Source of the DNA: Candidatus Melainabacteria bacterium | Lineage (GTDB): Bacteria > Cyanobacteriota > Vampirovibrionia > Obscuribacterales > Obscuribacteraceae | Direction: 5' to 3' | NCBI GenBank assembly: GCA_003242885.1 | Contig: QKMZ01000006.1 | Location: forward strand, 1,667,563-1,731,562 | Length of the DNA: 64,000 nucleotides | In this document: positions 41,495 to 50,673 of the stretch, in pieces | How the letters are laid out: every line of letters starts with the position of its first letter | How positions within the stretch are numbered: position 1 is the first letter of the stretch | The notes under the pieces: model-generated | What the model was told of the DNA's origin: nothing | The model's input: only the letters and a program-made list of their open reading frames with translations | The model's database searches: none | Translations under genes and position numbers: made by a program

Positions 41495-43525
41495 TTATTT
41501 CTCCTCTGTTTGTGAGGGTTTCCAACCAAGTGCCAGAGCCGCCACAACTAAGCCTCCCAATGCGAGCGAAATGCAGAGGGTCGAATCTAGATCGACTTTG
41601 TAAAAACTCGACCACAAATAGTATGCATTGTGCATGAAGTGCAAGCACATAGAAGGGAAGATCGAGCCTGATGCCAGTGTGAGGTAAGCGAGCAAAACGC
41701 CCAAAAGTCCAGTAGGAAGAATTCTGAACATACTTAAGTGAAAAACGCCGAAGAGCAGCCCTATTACAAGAATCAGCTTTTTCTTCGGAAGATTTTTACG
41801 CAAGATACCTTGCAAAACACCTCTAAAGAAAATCTCTTCGCAGATGGCAGGCATCAAAGCAGCCACCAAAATTATTTGCCAGAGCTCACGCCCCGGCGGC
41901 ATCAACATCAGTTGCATCTGACGCCCATACGCTTCACTGTATGGCAAGAACTTTGTTTGAACAGTCAGTATTAGCATCGAAATTACAACGGTCGCAAAGC
42001 CGAGCGCCAATGCAGCGATGACATAGCGTGGTGATGGCTTTTTGAAACTCAAGGTTTCTAAAACCGGAGATCTTGTGTAGCGCAAAAACGCCAGTGCCGG
42101 ACAAAGAATTAGGAAAATCTGTGTAATGACCAAGCTAGCCATCACATTCCAGAGAGAGAGAAGTTGCCCGAAATAGAAGAGCATGAAAAAGACGATGCCA
42201 CCAAAAATAACCAATTCTCTACCGTAAGAACCTGTCTCCATTTTTTTCTTAGGTGAAAGTTGAACGCCAAGGAGCAAATCTTCACGCTGCAACAGTCCTG
42301 CAGCGGATCTAGCTAAAAGAATGGCAGCAATTGTAGAGCTGACGAATGTTATGAGGATACCCTGCCAGGTCTGATGGCGAGTAATAATCTGCTTGATACA
42401 AAGAGTCGTATTAGCAATCGGTACAACTTTCAGAAAAGCATTGTCCGCCAGCTCTGGAATCTGCGCTGCAGAAGCAAGAAAGAGAGTCACTAAAAGCAAC
42501 GGAAACAAGTATCCCTGGGCTTGCTGAAAGGTGCGCGTCAGAGCGGCAACAAAGACTGAAAGAGAACTGATGAATACGACCAGAGGTGTCATCACAAACA
42601 ATACCAATAGCCACGCAGTCAAGCCAAAATCGAATTGTGGATGCGCATCGACAACGGTGCTTTTGACCGGACCAAACTGCAACGTAGCGGCAATACTGAT
42701 TACGCCAAGAACTGTGGTCAGCAAGCCAACAAGTACAACGACAATAATCTTGCCGTACATAATAGAACGTCTCTCCACCGGCGCCACCAAAAGCAAAGCA
42801 AGAGTGCCTCGCTGCCGCTCTCCAGTAATCAGATCGATAGCCGGATAACTTGTCGCCAACAGCACCATGAGTATCATCAGATACGGTGCAAACTGAGGCA
42901 GCATGTTGTCGGTGTCTGACTGCTTCGGCGAGACATCATCGAATTTGACCTTTGTTTCACGCTCCCAGGCACTTCCAATGTCCAACACTCGCAACCGTTT
43001 CTTTAAATACTCTTCTTGAAACTCCGCAATAGCTGCATAAACATTGGACATGCTGAACAAAACCTTTTCACGGTTAGTGTCCAATACGAGCTTCAAAGCA
43101 GGCACCGGAGTCTTCTTCAAGTCAGAAAAATCCTGCTGAGTGATGTAATCTCTGGAAACCGTTTCAGTGAATTCCGGAGGCACCAGAACGGCGACATCGA
43201 CTTGGTTAGACTTGAGCTTTTCTCGATAGTCCGATTCGCTTAGTTGTACAACTTTCAAGTGCTCTGCCGACTGGAGATGCTTTTCAAGCGGCTCACAGTC
43301 TCCAACGATTCCCACCATGACTGTGTTTTGACCTAATTTTGCAATACTCTGCTTTGCAAACGTCGCGGGAAAAACCAACATCGCCGGATAAAAAAGCGTT
43401 GGGATGATAATCATCATGATTAGCGTGCGATAGTCTCGGAGCACTTCTTTGAGCTCCTTGAAAAAAACGATCGATGTTTTGGACATCGGCTTGCCATTCG
43501 AAATAGGTGCGGTCGAACTAGACAT
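41495..43525 (-). CDS. ABC-2 permease (NatB-like) fused to a CPBP intramembrane protease
   Basis: 676 residues. The N-terminal two thirds are an ABC-2 permease of the NatB type: an N-terminal helix (LIMMIIIPTLFYPAMLVFP), a large extracytoplasmic loop of about 160 residues, then several helices. The C-terminal third is a CPBP (CAAX-protease and bacteriocin-processing, Abi) domain with the metal-binding glutamates in ICEEIFFRGVLQGIL and further histidines in LFGVFHLSM and LHFMHNAYYL. Such fusions are known in ABC exporters of unknown substrate. It overlaps the ATPase gene by 8 bp. Confidence 0.9.
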   Translation of the reverse strand: MSSSTAPISNGKPMSKTSIVFFKELKEVLRDYRTLIMMIIIPTLFYPAMLVFPATFAKQSIAKLGQNTVMVGIVGDCEPLEKHLQSAEHLKVVQLSESDYREKLKSNQVDVAVLVPPEFTETVSRDYITQQDFSDLKKTPVPALKLVLDTNREKVLFSMSNVYAAIAEFQEEYLKKRLRVLDIGSAWERETKVKFDDVSPKQSDTDNMLPQFAPYLMILMVLLATSYPAIDLITGERQRGTLALLLVAPVERRSIMYGKIIVVVLVGLLTTVLGVISIAATLQFGPVKSTVVDAHPQFDFGLTAWLLVLFVMTPLVVFISSLSVFVAALTRTFQQAQGYLFPLLLVTLFLASAAQIPELADNAFLKVVPIANTTLCIKQIITRHQTWQGILITFVSSTIAAILLARSAAGLLQREDLLLGVQLSPKKKMETGSYGRELVIFGGIVFFMLFYFGQLLSLWNVMASLVITQIFLILCPALAFLRYTRSPVLETLSFKKPSPRYVIAALALGFATVVISMLILTVQTKFLPYSEAYGRQMQLMLMPPGRELWQIILVAALMPAICEEIFFRGVLQGILRKNLPKKKLILVIGLLFGVFHLSMFRILPTGLLGVLLAYLTLASGSIFPSMCLHFMHNAYYLWSSFYKVDLDSTLCISLALGGLVVAALALGWKPSQTEEK

Positions 43526-44264
43526 CTACCTGTTCCTTGACGATCGCCAGAAAAATATCTTCCAAATAATGCGCGCCAGTCAGTTCACGCAACTCTTCCA
43601 GAGTGCCCATAGCGAAGAGCTTGCCGCGGTGAATGATTCCGATTCGATCACAAAGCTTTTCGGCTTCGCTCATGATGTGCGTCGAAAAAATAATGCATTT
43701 GCCTTGGGCCTTGCTGTCACGAATGAATTGATAGGTGTTTTGGCTGGTGATGATATCCAGTCCACTAGTAGGCTCGTCCAGCGCCATCACAGGCGGATCG
43801 TGAACGATTGCACGAGCGATAGAAACTTTCTGCTTCATCCCCGTAGAGAGGCGCTCACAACGAGTATCTGCGAAATCTCCCATCTCAAAGAGCTTGATCA
43901 GATCTTCGATTCGCTGATTGAGTTTATCCAGAGGATAATCGCTAAGTTGACCAAAGTAATTGAGAATCTCTCTGGGCGTAAGCCTTTCATACAGTCCGGT
44001 TTCTGAAGAAAGAAATCCAAGATTTTTGCGAACACTCTGAGGATCGGTCATTATGTCAAAACCATTGATCTTCGCTGTTCCCTCATCAGGGCGCAAAATG
44101 GTGGCAATCATGCGCAATGTAGTTGTTTTGCCGGCACCATTCGGTCCGAGCAATCCAACAATCTCGCCTTGTGAGCAATTAAATGAAATGCCGTCCACAG
44201 CAAGAAATTCACCCCGCTTCGCGTCAAAGAACGTTTTCCTTAGGTCTTTGACTTCAACGGCCAT
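43518..44264 (-). CDS. ABC transporter ATP-binding protein (NatA-like)
   Basis: 248 residues from the ATG at 44264, with AGAGGA 8 nt upstream. Walker A is GLLGPNGAGKTTTLRMIA, the signature is LSTGMKQKVSIARAIVHDPP and Walker B is VMALDEPTSGLD; the H-loop is in IIFSTHIMSEAEKLCDRIGI. NatA-type ATPases pair with NatB permeases; those of Bacillus expel sodium ions, but a substrate cannot be assigned here. It overlaps both neighbours (11 bp with the upstream permease, 8 bp with the downstream fusion). Confidence 0.95.
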   Translation of the reverse strand: MAVEVKDLRKTFFDAKRGEFLAVDGISFNCSQGEIVGLLGPNGAGKTTTLRMIATILRPDEGTAKINGFDIMTDPQSVRKNLGFLSSETGLYERLTPREILNYFGQLSDYPLDKLNQRIEDLIKLFEMGDFADTRCERLSTGMKQKVSIARAIVHDPPVMALDEPTSGLDIITSQNTYQFIRDSKAQGKCIIFSTHIMSEAEKLCDRIGIIHRGKLFAMGTLEELRELTGAHYLEDIFLAIVKEQVDV

Positions 44265-45525
44265 TTGCTTTTCCTCTCGCGAATAAAGGCGCCCAGATAT
44301 CAATGTGATCGCCCAGAACAAACTTTTCTGTTCTTATCAAGCGAATCAACAAGAAAAGCATTGCACAGGTCAAAAACAAAGTTTCGCCAACGACAATGCC
44401 AACAAGCGCCAAATCGGCGTCTCCTCTGACAGCCGACTTGACCCACAAAATCAAATTGAGTACAGGCACAAATGCCAAAGTCTTCGATAGAAGCACACCG
44501 GGTAGCATTCCGGCGATTGGCATCGGAGTAAAAATGAGCAGCGGCACTGTGAGCATGTTTTGCGCTTCTTTAAAAGATTTGGTCGTTGCGCCGAGCAGCG
44601 AAAACATGGAAGAAACCAAAAGCGAAAAGAGAACGGTAGCGGCAAACAGGCAAGCACCTGTTTCAAAAGACACCTGGAAGCTACTACCGGAAAGTCTGGA
44701 CAAACCGCTGAGCTCCTTTGCCTGGCTGAGCATCAACCAAATGACAAGACTCATACCAATCAGATTGAGAATCCCAGACATCAACGCCACGACGAAAACA
44801 GAGAGAAACTTGCCTGCTGTCAAACACTCAGTGCTCACAGCTGCGACAAGCGTGCTCTCGAGAGTCTTCTTTTCTCGCTCTTCGGTGAAAGCGCAAATGG
44901 CTGGATAGACAGCGCCCGCAGGAATACAAAGGACAAGTACACAAATTACAGATGCGAGCAAATAACGAAAAATAACAACAGCCGCATCGCCGCCTTTATT
45001 CTCTTCCTTCGCTTTGGTGCGTTTTGCATCATTCAGTTCAAAGGTGAAGACGCGCATGACTTCAACCGGTGCATTTTTATCTGCCAGCTCCTTGCGAATA
45101 TTTTTCATTCGCCTGGACTCGATAACCTTGTTGATGTAATTGTTGGCAGACTCGGAAAGAGGCAAACTGCCCGCCACTTTCACGACCAAATTTCCACTCG
45201 CCTCTTCGACAAAAGCCTCTATATTTCCGGACTTCAGGTCCTTCAGCGGATTTGATGAAGTGACCAGCTTGCACCTTTTGCTGTTCGCGAGCACATCACG
45301 AATCGCCGCTATATTAGGCTCTTTGCTCTCAGGAAAGACAATGCGGTAAGTCTCCTGCTCACGCTTACCTTCCTGAAAGATACCAATCTCCAGCATAGCT
45401 ATAGCCGCCGCCGGATAAAACAATAGCGGAAACAACACGCCGTAAATGACTACGTGCGGGTCTCTGTAGCAATGAATCATCTCCTTTCGGAAGACAACCC
45501 ATAATCTTCTCAAAAACTCCATCAT
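44254..45525 (-). CDS. ABC-2 permease (NatB-like)
   Basis: 423 residues. The start MEFLRRLWVVFRKEMIHCYRDP gives the amphipathic coupling helix, then PHVVIYGVLFPLLFYPAAA as the first membrane helix. A large extracytoplasmic domain (about 55-185) is followed by five or six more helices. It is the first gene of the operon permease-ATPase-permease/CPBP-LRR protein. Two different permeases with one ATPase suggests a heterodimeric membrane part. The ribosome binding site is weak. Confidence 0.9.
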   Translation of the reverse strand: MMEFLRRLWVVFRKEMIHCYRDPHVVIYGVLFPLLFYPAAAIAMLEIGIFQEGKREQETYRIVFPESKEPNIAAIRDVLANSKRCKLVTSSNPLKDLKSGNIEAFVEEASGNLVVKVAGSLPLSESANNYINKVIESRRMKNIRKELADKNAPVEVMRVFTFELNDAKRTKAKEENKGGDAAVVIFRYLLASVICVLVLCIPAGAVYPAICAFTEEREKKTLESTLVAAVSTECLTAGKFLSVFVVALMSGILNLIGMSLVIWLMLSQAKELSGLSRLSGSSFQVSFETGACLFAATVLFSLLVSSMFSLLGATTKSFKEAQNMLTVPLLIFTPMPIAGMLPGVLLSKTLAFVPVLNLILWVKSAVRGDADLALVGIVVGETLFLTCAMLFLLIRLIRTEKFVLGDHIDIWAPLFARGKANGR

Positions 45526-45595
45526 AGATAGAGAAGTTCCACGTATTCATGAGCTTATAACTAGAGGTTGCGTCTTATAAACATACGCAATCAGG

Positions 45596-47290
45596 TTAAG
45601 GGACAGCTTCGAGCTGATTCTCGAGAGTGACCACCGGCATGTACTCGCCAACGTAGGTACGTTTCCACCAGGTGCCTTTAGACATCAGCTCCTGCACATC
45701 AGTAAAGTGATACTCGTAGCTTTGAGCACGCAAGAATCTTGGCGGTTTGTCAGGAAAGGGATTTTTTGAAAGTAAGGCGGTGACAGCCTTGTCACCCTCC
45801 AGAATCTTTTGCACAAAAGAAGTGAACCAGGGATTTTGCTCCACAGTTCCTAACGCGGCAAACCACATCTGCCAGTCGAGCCGAGGTTGCATGGGCGCGA
45901 CAATGGGAGGGGGCCGATGCAGGTCACCAGGTTTGAATGGAAACTCATATGCAACCCATTCTTTGCCATCATTGCTGCCTTCGAGAACTATTTCGATCCT
46001 CTTCTGAGTCATCACAGCGAACAGCCCATAACTATTGACTAAATGCAACGGACGCACGCTTCCTACAAACTCACGAAGGCTGGCAGGAAGAGCTTCTCCA
46101 CCTGTTGTATGCACAACTAACAGGCAAAGATTGGCAAGCCCCAAAATTGCCACCATAGGCAGCACCATTATTCTTTGTGCCAATTGCCATTTTGTATTCG
46201 TAATAGAGGCGGCATTCTCAAGAGAAGTGCGTAAGCTTCCAGGGAAAATGCGCCTCCAGAGCGAATCTTCTATAAGAGTAAAACACAAAATGATGCTGAG
46301 CAAATTGAAAAATGTGTAGTTTCCGGAAAGCAAAATCAAAACTTGCAAACCCGCTAGCGCACCAAATGCGATGCGTCGGGATAGCTTGTTGCCAGAAATC
46401 AGAAAGGGGCAAAATATTTCAATTCCAAACATCAACAAGCATGAGAGCTGCTGAAACCACAGTGGCAACAGGTTGCAAAACCAAGCCAAAGGAGTGGGAA
46501 GAGGTTGCGTTTCGTAATGATAAGCAAGAGCAGTTAAACTCGACCAGGCTTCATCACCACTCATAAGTTTGCACATGCCGGACATAAACATCAATCGGAA
46601 TAGCAGCCACCGCAAGAGCCAGAGCAAAATTAAAGACGGTGGTCCGTCCGCACCCTTTGTGTTTTGCAGCGGCGGTGATGCCATCGCCCATGGTGCCCAC
46701 AGTGCAGCAAGCATGCCCGCTTCCAGCAAGAGAATATCCCACTGAAACGACATGAAGTCCGCACCGGTCGATAAAAATGAGATGTACAGAGCCCAACAAA
46801 CAAGCAGCATCAATCCCGACAGCAGACCTAAAGCTGCAGTCAGCGCTGCGATCATGCCCGCAATACAAGCCCCTTTCAGAAAAGAGTCGCTGGACGAGAT
46901 CAAAAAAATAGTCGGCAGGTCATTGAACTGAAAACCTCCAGGCGGGTAACTTCTAACCATTTGGTCCATAGACTGAGCAATAGGAAGAATGCCTTTTTGA
47001 CTGAAAAGACCATCTATTTGAAGAAAGAGAGAGAGGAAAGCTATCAGGTAGACCAGGGCTACCCCCCGCACAACCATAAACCTACATAGGGCATAGGATT
47101 CGGCTTTCTTTGCGATGTTCTCAACCTGACAAACCACGGGCAGCGAGCCGTCTCCGGTCCGTTCATCCCGAAAGCCGAATGACGCTTTGCCTGCACAAGT
47201 CAGGGCTTCAGGGTTTTGCAACAAGGTCTCGTCAGTTTTTCCTTCGTCAAGGAACTGGGACCTTTGAGCCTCGTCAGATTCTCCAGTCAT
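45596..47290 (-). CDS. Lipase maturation factor-like membrane protein
   Basis: 564 residues. About 60 polar N-terminal residues precede a multi-pass membrane region (about nine helices between 68 and 395). Family features include LYISFLSTGADFMSFQWDIL and LRWLLFRLMFMSGMCKLMSG in the middle, and the C-terminal soluble domain has WVAYEFPFKPGD and QPRLDWQMWFAALG, typical of the lipase-maturation-factor (LMF) family. In animals LMF1 helps lipases fold in the endoplasmic reticulum; the role of the bacterial proteins is unsettled. It lies 70 bp upstream of nothing on its strand other than the ABC operon end, and has its own start (ATG, 47290). Confidence 0.88.
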   Translation of the reverse strand: MTGESDEAQRSQFLDEGKTDETLLQNPEALTCAGKASFGFRDERTGDGSLPVVCQVENIAKKAESYALCRFMVVRGVALVYLIAFLSLFLQIDGLFSQKGILPIAQSMDQMVRSYPPGGFQFNDLPTIFLISSSDSFLKGACIAGMIAALTAALGLLSGLMLLVCWALYISFLSTGADFMSFQWDILLLEAGMLAALWAPWAMASPPLQNTKGADGPPSLILLWLLRWLLFRLMFMSGMCKLMSGDEAWSSLTALAYHYETQPLPTPLAWFCNLLPLWFQQLSCLLMFGIEIFCPFLISGNKLSRRIAFGALAGLQVLILLSGNYTFFNLLSIILCFTLIEDSLWRRIFPGSLRTSLENAASITNTKWQLAQRIMVLPMVAILGLANLCLLVVHTTGGEALPASLREFVGSVRPLHLVNSYGLFAVMTQKRIEIVLEGSNDGKEWVAYEFPFKPGDLHRPPPIVAPMQPRLDWQMWFAALGTVEQNPWFTSFVQKILEGDKAVTALLSKNPFPDKPPRFLRAQSYEYHFTDVQELMSKGTWWKRTYVGEYMPVVTLENQLEAVP

Positions 47291-47550
47291 ATCCGATATC
47301 CAGAAGATAGTTGGCTGCAGACGCCAAGCCGGCAGAATTGTTACTTCGATTGAGATATATAGCTCATCTTTAAGAAGACAATAAAGCCCATATTCAGCAT
47401 AAAAAGCCTGAAGATGGCAAGTATTAGCACTCTTTCGGAGATTGCCCCTAATTTCTGCAGAATTTGGGTGGACTTGATTACCCTGGAAAACTTCCGGACA
47501 GTCTGGTAAAAACGATATTGGTTAATTTGGCTACTCGAGGTTTTTAATTC

Positions 47551-48372
47551 ATGAGCTTTGTTTCATTCCCAAGCATCTCAAAGAACTCCAAAACCCGCCG
47601 CTGTATGAACGTGCTTTTGAGCATGGTGGTTCTCAGCTCGGTTTCAGGCAGCATTGGTGCCACGGCCAAAGATGATAAGGATGTGAAAGTGCAGGCTAAC
47701 CTGATGCACGATCTTCCGAAGAAGATGGAATTCGGCCAAATGAAGGACGGACGCGATTTCGTTCAATCGATGAGCAAAACCGCTACAAGTGCCAATGACT
47801 ATACTTTCAAGTGCGTAATCAATACTTTCCGCGACGGCAAGGTCATCAAAGAAGAAGGACAGTTCTATTACAAGCGCCCGAGCTTGATGAAAATGGAAGT
47901 GACAGAAGGCGCGAAGAAAGGCGCAGTTGCTGTTCTTGGTACTGACGGTAAAGTCAGAGGACATTTGGGCGGAATGCTCAAGATGTTCAGCGGAACCATC
48001 GGAAAAGATTCCGGCTTGCTCAAGTCAGCAAACGGTTTTTCAATGATGAATTCAGACTACGAGACCTTGCTCAAAGACCTGCAAAAACAAATCAGCCAGG
48101 GTGCAACCTGCTTGGTCACACCTACACCAGTTACGGTGGCACATACAGGCGAGAAAGTATATGTGCTCGAAGTGTACCAACAAGTCGACAGCGACAAGCA
48201 AAAAGACCTTACCCAACGTGTTTTTATCGACCAAAAGACCAATTTGCCTGAGCAGTGGAATCTGTATAAACAAGACCAGCTGTTCTCCTCCACCGATTGG
48301 AAAGACGTCAAAGTCAACATCGGACTTTCAAACGAGGTCTTTAGTCTGAAAGGAAAAAAGGAAGATGGCTAG
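47551..48372 (+). CDS. Exported LolA-like (DUF1571-type) protein
   Basis: 273 residues. A basic N-terminus leads to a hydrophobic segment (VLLSMVVLSSVSGSIGATA, about 21-40), which fits a signal peptide. The mature part is a LolA-like sheet with GQFYYKRPSLMKMEVTEG, GAVAVLGTDGKVRGHLGGML and LPEQWNLYKQDQLFSSTDWK; this pattern is close to DUF1571, proteins thought to bind lipids or sort lipoproteins. It is followed by a terminator (48416). It differs from the LolA-like domain of the TlpA fusion at 36193. Confidence 0.82.
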   Translation: MSFVSFPSISKNSKTRRCMNVLLSMVVLSSVSGSIGATAKDDKDVKVQANLMHDLPKKMEFGQMKDGRDFVQSMSKTATSANDYTFKCVINTFRDGKVIKEEGQFYYKRPSLMKMEVTEGAKKGAVAVLGTDGKVRGHLGGMLKMFSGTIGKDSGLLKSANGFSMMNSDYETLLKDLQKQISQGATCLVTPTPVTVAHTGEKVYVLEVYQQVDSDKQKDLTQRVFIDQKTNLPEQWNLYKQDQLFSSTDWKDVKVNIGLSNEVFSLKGKKEDG

Positions 48373-48415
48373 AGTTCCCTGGACTCTCTAACCGCGAGAC
48401 CAATTGAATATGTTT

Positions 48416-48448
48416 AACGGCGAGGCCAGGAGCTTCGCCGTTTTTCTT
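48416..48448 (+). terminator. Rho-independent terminator
   Basis: AACGGCGA (48416-48423) pairs with TCGCCGTT (48435-48442) and is followed by TTTTTCTTT. It ends the LolA-like gene, 44 bp beyond its stop. Confidence 0.8.
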
Positions 48449-48503
48449 TGGTCAATTTCACAAGATTTCGGTTGGATATAAATAACGCCAGCCCAGCTGA
48501 ATA

Positions 48504-49694
48504 TCAGGTCATCCAGCGCAATATTTTTTCTTTGACTGGATTGACGAACGGGCGCCCTTCTTCGGTCGCATTGTTCCACTCGCGCTTGCCCTGGAAGTAC
48601 CAGCTACCTGGCAGCCCTGAATCTTTGACGATCATAGTCAATTTCGGCTTGAACTTGAGTCCAATCTGCTGACGCTGGGCTATTTGAAGGTCTTGACCCA
48701 GGAATTCGTCGGCAATTGCATTGACGATTGGTTTTAAGAACCATTTGATGCCGGGAATGGTCCAGTAAGAGGTGTGGTTAAGCTCGCAATTCGTTTCGTC
48801 AATCGGGGTGACAGTGGTCATACTGGCCACAAGAGTGCGCCCGAAAAGCGTGATGTATTCAGTGCGGCATCCAGGCAGACGAAATGCGATTTCAGTCTCC
48901 ATAAAGTCACCCAAAAGCTTGAAGATGAAAGAGCCTTTGGACGGACTGTGCTTCACCATTGTCCAGCCGGTGCCGGATGGAACGTAATGCTTCTTTTTCT
49001 CCTTGAGGGCTTTACTATTGCGCCACCACCAGGATTTGTGGACATAGGGTACGTGAGCAGGGTCGATCAGCGCCACTACTGCGTAATCCATGTGAGTAGG
49101 CACGATCACTCTAGACACGGTCTGATCGTATTTGAGACCATCAAGGCCATTTGCACGCGGAATCTCAGGCAACTCTGCGCGCGGCTCTCCATAATACAAC
49201 CAGATGTTGCCGTCGGCTTCGCGGCACGGATAGGACCGCGTTTTGATTTTGCAAATGTTGATCTTCTGATCACTACATAGTGCTGGAATATCTGTGCAAA
49301 CACCGTCAGAATCAAATTTCCAGCCATGGAAGGGGCATGAAACTTCTTTGCCGTCAAAATCACCAAAACTGAGCGGTGCTCCTTGGTGTGGGCAAATGTC
49401 GCGCATTGCAAATACAGTGCCGTCCGACTTGCGGCCTATCAAAATCAGGTCGCCCAAAAGATGCATGGATACCGTCTTACCCTTCTTCACATGGTCGCTG
49501 GGCAAAGCGAAGTACCAAATGTTTTTGACCCAGCTGGTTCCGACCAGAGCAGGTCTCTCGAGAGTAGTACTTTCTACTGAACCTTCAGCGATTTCTTCAA
49601 TACCATCGTTTGGCAGAGACTGCGATTTGGTAGAGGAATTGCTTGCTGACGGAGCTGGGCTGGAGGAAATTGTTGGTATCACGGATGGTTCCAT
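48504..49694 (-). CDS. Rieske [2Fe-2S] non-heme iron oxygenase
   Basis: 396 residues from the ATG at 49694. A TTG at 49787 gives a longer frame, but neither start has a good ribosome binding site. A serine/proline-rich N-terminus precedes the Rieske domain with cluster ligands C101, H103 (CPHQGAPLSFG) and C120, H123 (SCPFHGWKF). The catalytic domain shows mononuclear-iron ligands in DPAHVPYVHKSWWW (H214, H219). The order matches the oxygenase alpha subunits of the vanillate demethylase or pheophorbide a oxygenase group. The substrate is unknown. No reductase gene lies next to it. Confidence 0.9.
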   Translation of the reverse strand: MEPSVIPTISSSPAPSASNSSTKSQSLPNDGIEEIAEGSVESTTLERPALVGTSWVKNIWYFALPSDHVKKGKTVSMHLLGDLILIGRKSDGTVFAMRDICPHQGAPLSFGDFDGKEVSCPFHGWKFDSDGVCTDIPALCSDQKINICKIKTRSYPCREADGNIWLYYGEPRAELPEIPRANGLDGLKYDQTVSRVIVPTHMDYAVVALIDPAHVPYVHKSWWWRNSKALKEKKKHYVPSGTGWTMVKHSPSKGSFIFKLLGDFMETEIAFRLPGCRTEYITLFGRTLVASMTTVTPIDETNCELNHTSYWTIPGIKWFLKPIVNAIADEFLGQDLQIAQRQQIGLKFKPKLTMIVKDSGLPGSWYFQGKREWNNATEEGRPFVNPVKEKILRWMT

Positions 49695-50052
49695 TAGGTT
49701 TCTTACAGGCTTCTCATTGGGCTCGAGGAAATGCGCTTTGATGCGCAGATTTGCATCAATCCTATTAGTTTGAGAGCAGGCAGTCAACAGGAAATTTGCT
49801 CACCAATAGTAGCTTTTGAGCGTTTTTCCAGCTCTCGAAAAACGACCTTCGTATCCAATAAGTCAGATCCCGTGCCTCCACGCCATGAGGGTGGGATAAA
49901 CGCCTGCTTTAAGTTTGGTTCAGCATAAGCAGCGACTAATCGAATACAGCAACAAATCGAAATATATCTCAGAAACCACCATCGGACGGTCTTAAAAGAC
50001 GATGAGGTTGTATAGTTCTTGCCTGTTCCTCGGTATCCCGGGTAGATTCACT
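49695..50052. other. Divergent intergenic region
   Basis: 358 bp between the Rieske oxygenase and the 75-aa protein gene; the first 93 bp may be coding if the oxygenase starts at TTG 49787. No convincing promoter pair, repeat or RNA gene is seen. Confidence 0.4.
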
Positions 50053-50280
50053 ATGACAAACGATACAGACACAAGAAAAGTCCAATCCGGCGTCGACTTT
50101 GGCGAAGGTGCTAACGCCGCTCATATCAAAGGTTTGATTCGCAATTTGGAATCAGAGAAAGCGGTACATGACACTAAATTCGCCGAAAATCCCTTGCACA
50201 CGGATTGCCACAAGCGATTCGATAATGTGCTCGCTCAACTGCAAGATGAGCTGGCAAAACTGCTGGCAGAGACAGCATGA
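50053..50280 (+). CDS. Small hypothetical protein, 75 aa
   Basis: 75 residues from the ATG at 50053; in-frame starts up to 50002 would add a stretch unlike the rest. The product is soluble and helical (NAAHIKGLIRNLESEK, then RFDNVLAQLQDELAKLLAETA). No family recognised. A strong bidirectional terminator follows. The ribosome binding site is weak. Confidence 0.6.
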   Translation: MTNDTDTRKVQSGVDFGEGANAAHIKGLIRNLESEKAVHDTKFAENPLHTDCHKRFDNVLAQLQDELAKLLAETA

Positions 50281-50323
50281 TCGCTAACTCATAGTTTTTA
50301 GCCCAAAAAATGAATAGCTTTTG

Positions 50324-50355
50324 AAGAGGAGGCGAAAGACCTCCTCTTACTTTTA
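50324..50355. terminator. Bidirectional rho-independent terminator
   Basis: AAGAGGAGG (50324-50332) pairs perfectly with CCTCCTCTT (50340-50348), with a 7-nt loop. TTTT follows on the plus strand, and the minus strand has a more distant T-run (revcomp of AAAAAA at 50305-50310). It serves the 75-aa gene and the convergent zinc-ribbon gene. Confidence 0.75.
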
Positions 50356-50646
50356 TGGTGCGACCGGTTGGCGCGCTTGAGTCTCGCGCACACAAGCTTC
50401 GTACTCTTCGTGCGAACTCACAGTCATCGGCTTACTATTCACGGCCTTGAAATAGGTCAGGCAAGCATCACACCGATGGAAGGTGTTGTAGACGCGCTCC
50501 TCGCCTTCGGCATTGTAATCGCGCAGAGTATCTAAGGAATTGAGCTTGCGCTTCTTGCACTCAGGGCATTTCGCCTTCATCAAAGCAGGTAAGAAAGGCG
50601 TAATCAAAATGGACGCGAAAACTAAAATCCAATGCCAGTCTTTCAT
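50353..50646 (-). CDS. Small membrane-anchored zinc-ribbon protein
   Basis: 97 residues. An N-terminal membrane helix (WILVFASILITPFLPALM, about 6-23) is followed by a zinc ribbon: CPECKKRKL (about 27-35) and HRCDACL (about 58-64) give four cysteines. The rest is short and polar. Such proteins are small, widespread and of unknown role. It lies 27 bp downstream of the HAMP/chemoreceptor-like gene on the same strand. Confidence 0.78.
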   Translation of the reverse strand: MKDWHWILVFASILITPFLPALMKAKCPECKKRKLNSLDTLRDYNAEGEERVYNTFHRCDACLTYFKAVNSKPMTVSSHEEYEACVRETQARQPVAP

Positions 50647-50673
50647 AGTGCACCTCGAAGCGCTCGAAGAATA

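Noticed and set aside
47424..47432. TTAGCACTC, identical to the left half of the CIRCE heat-shock operator
   Set aside because: After the expected 9-nt spacer the right half does not match GAGTGCTAA, and the downstream gene is not a heat-shock gene. dnaK has no such site.
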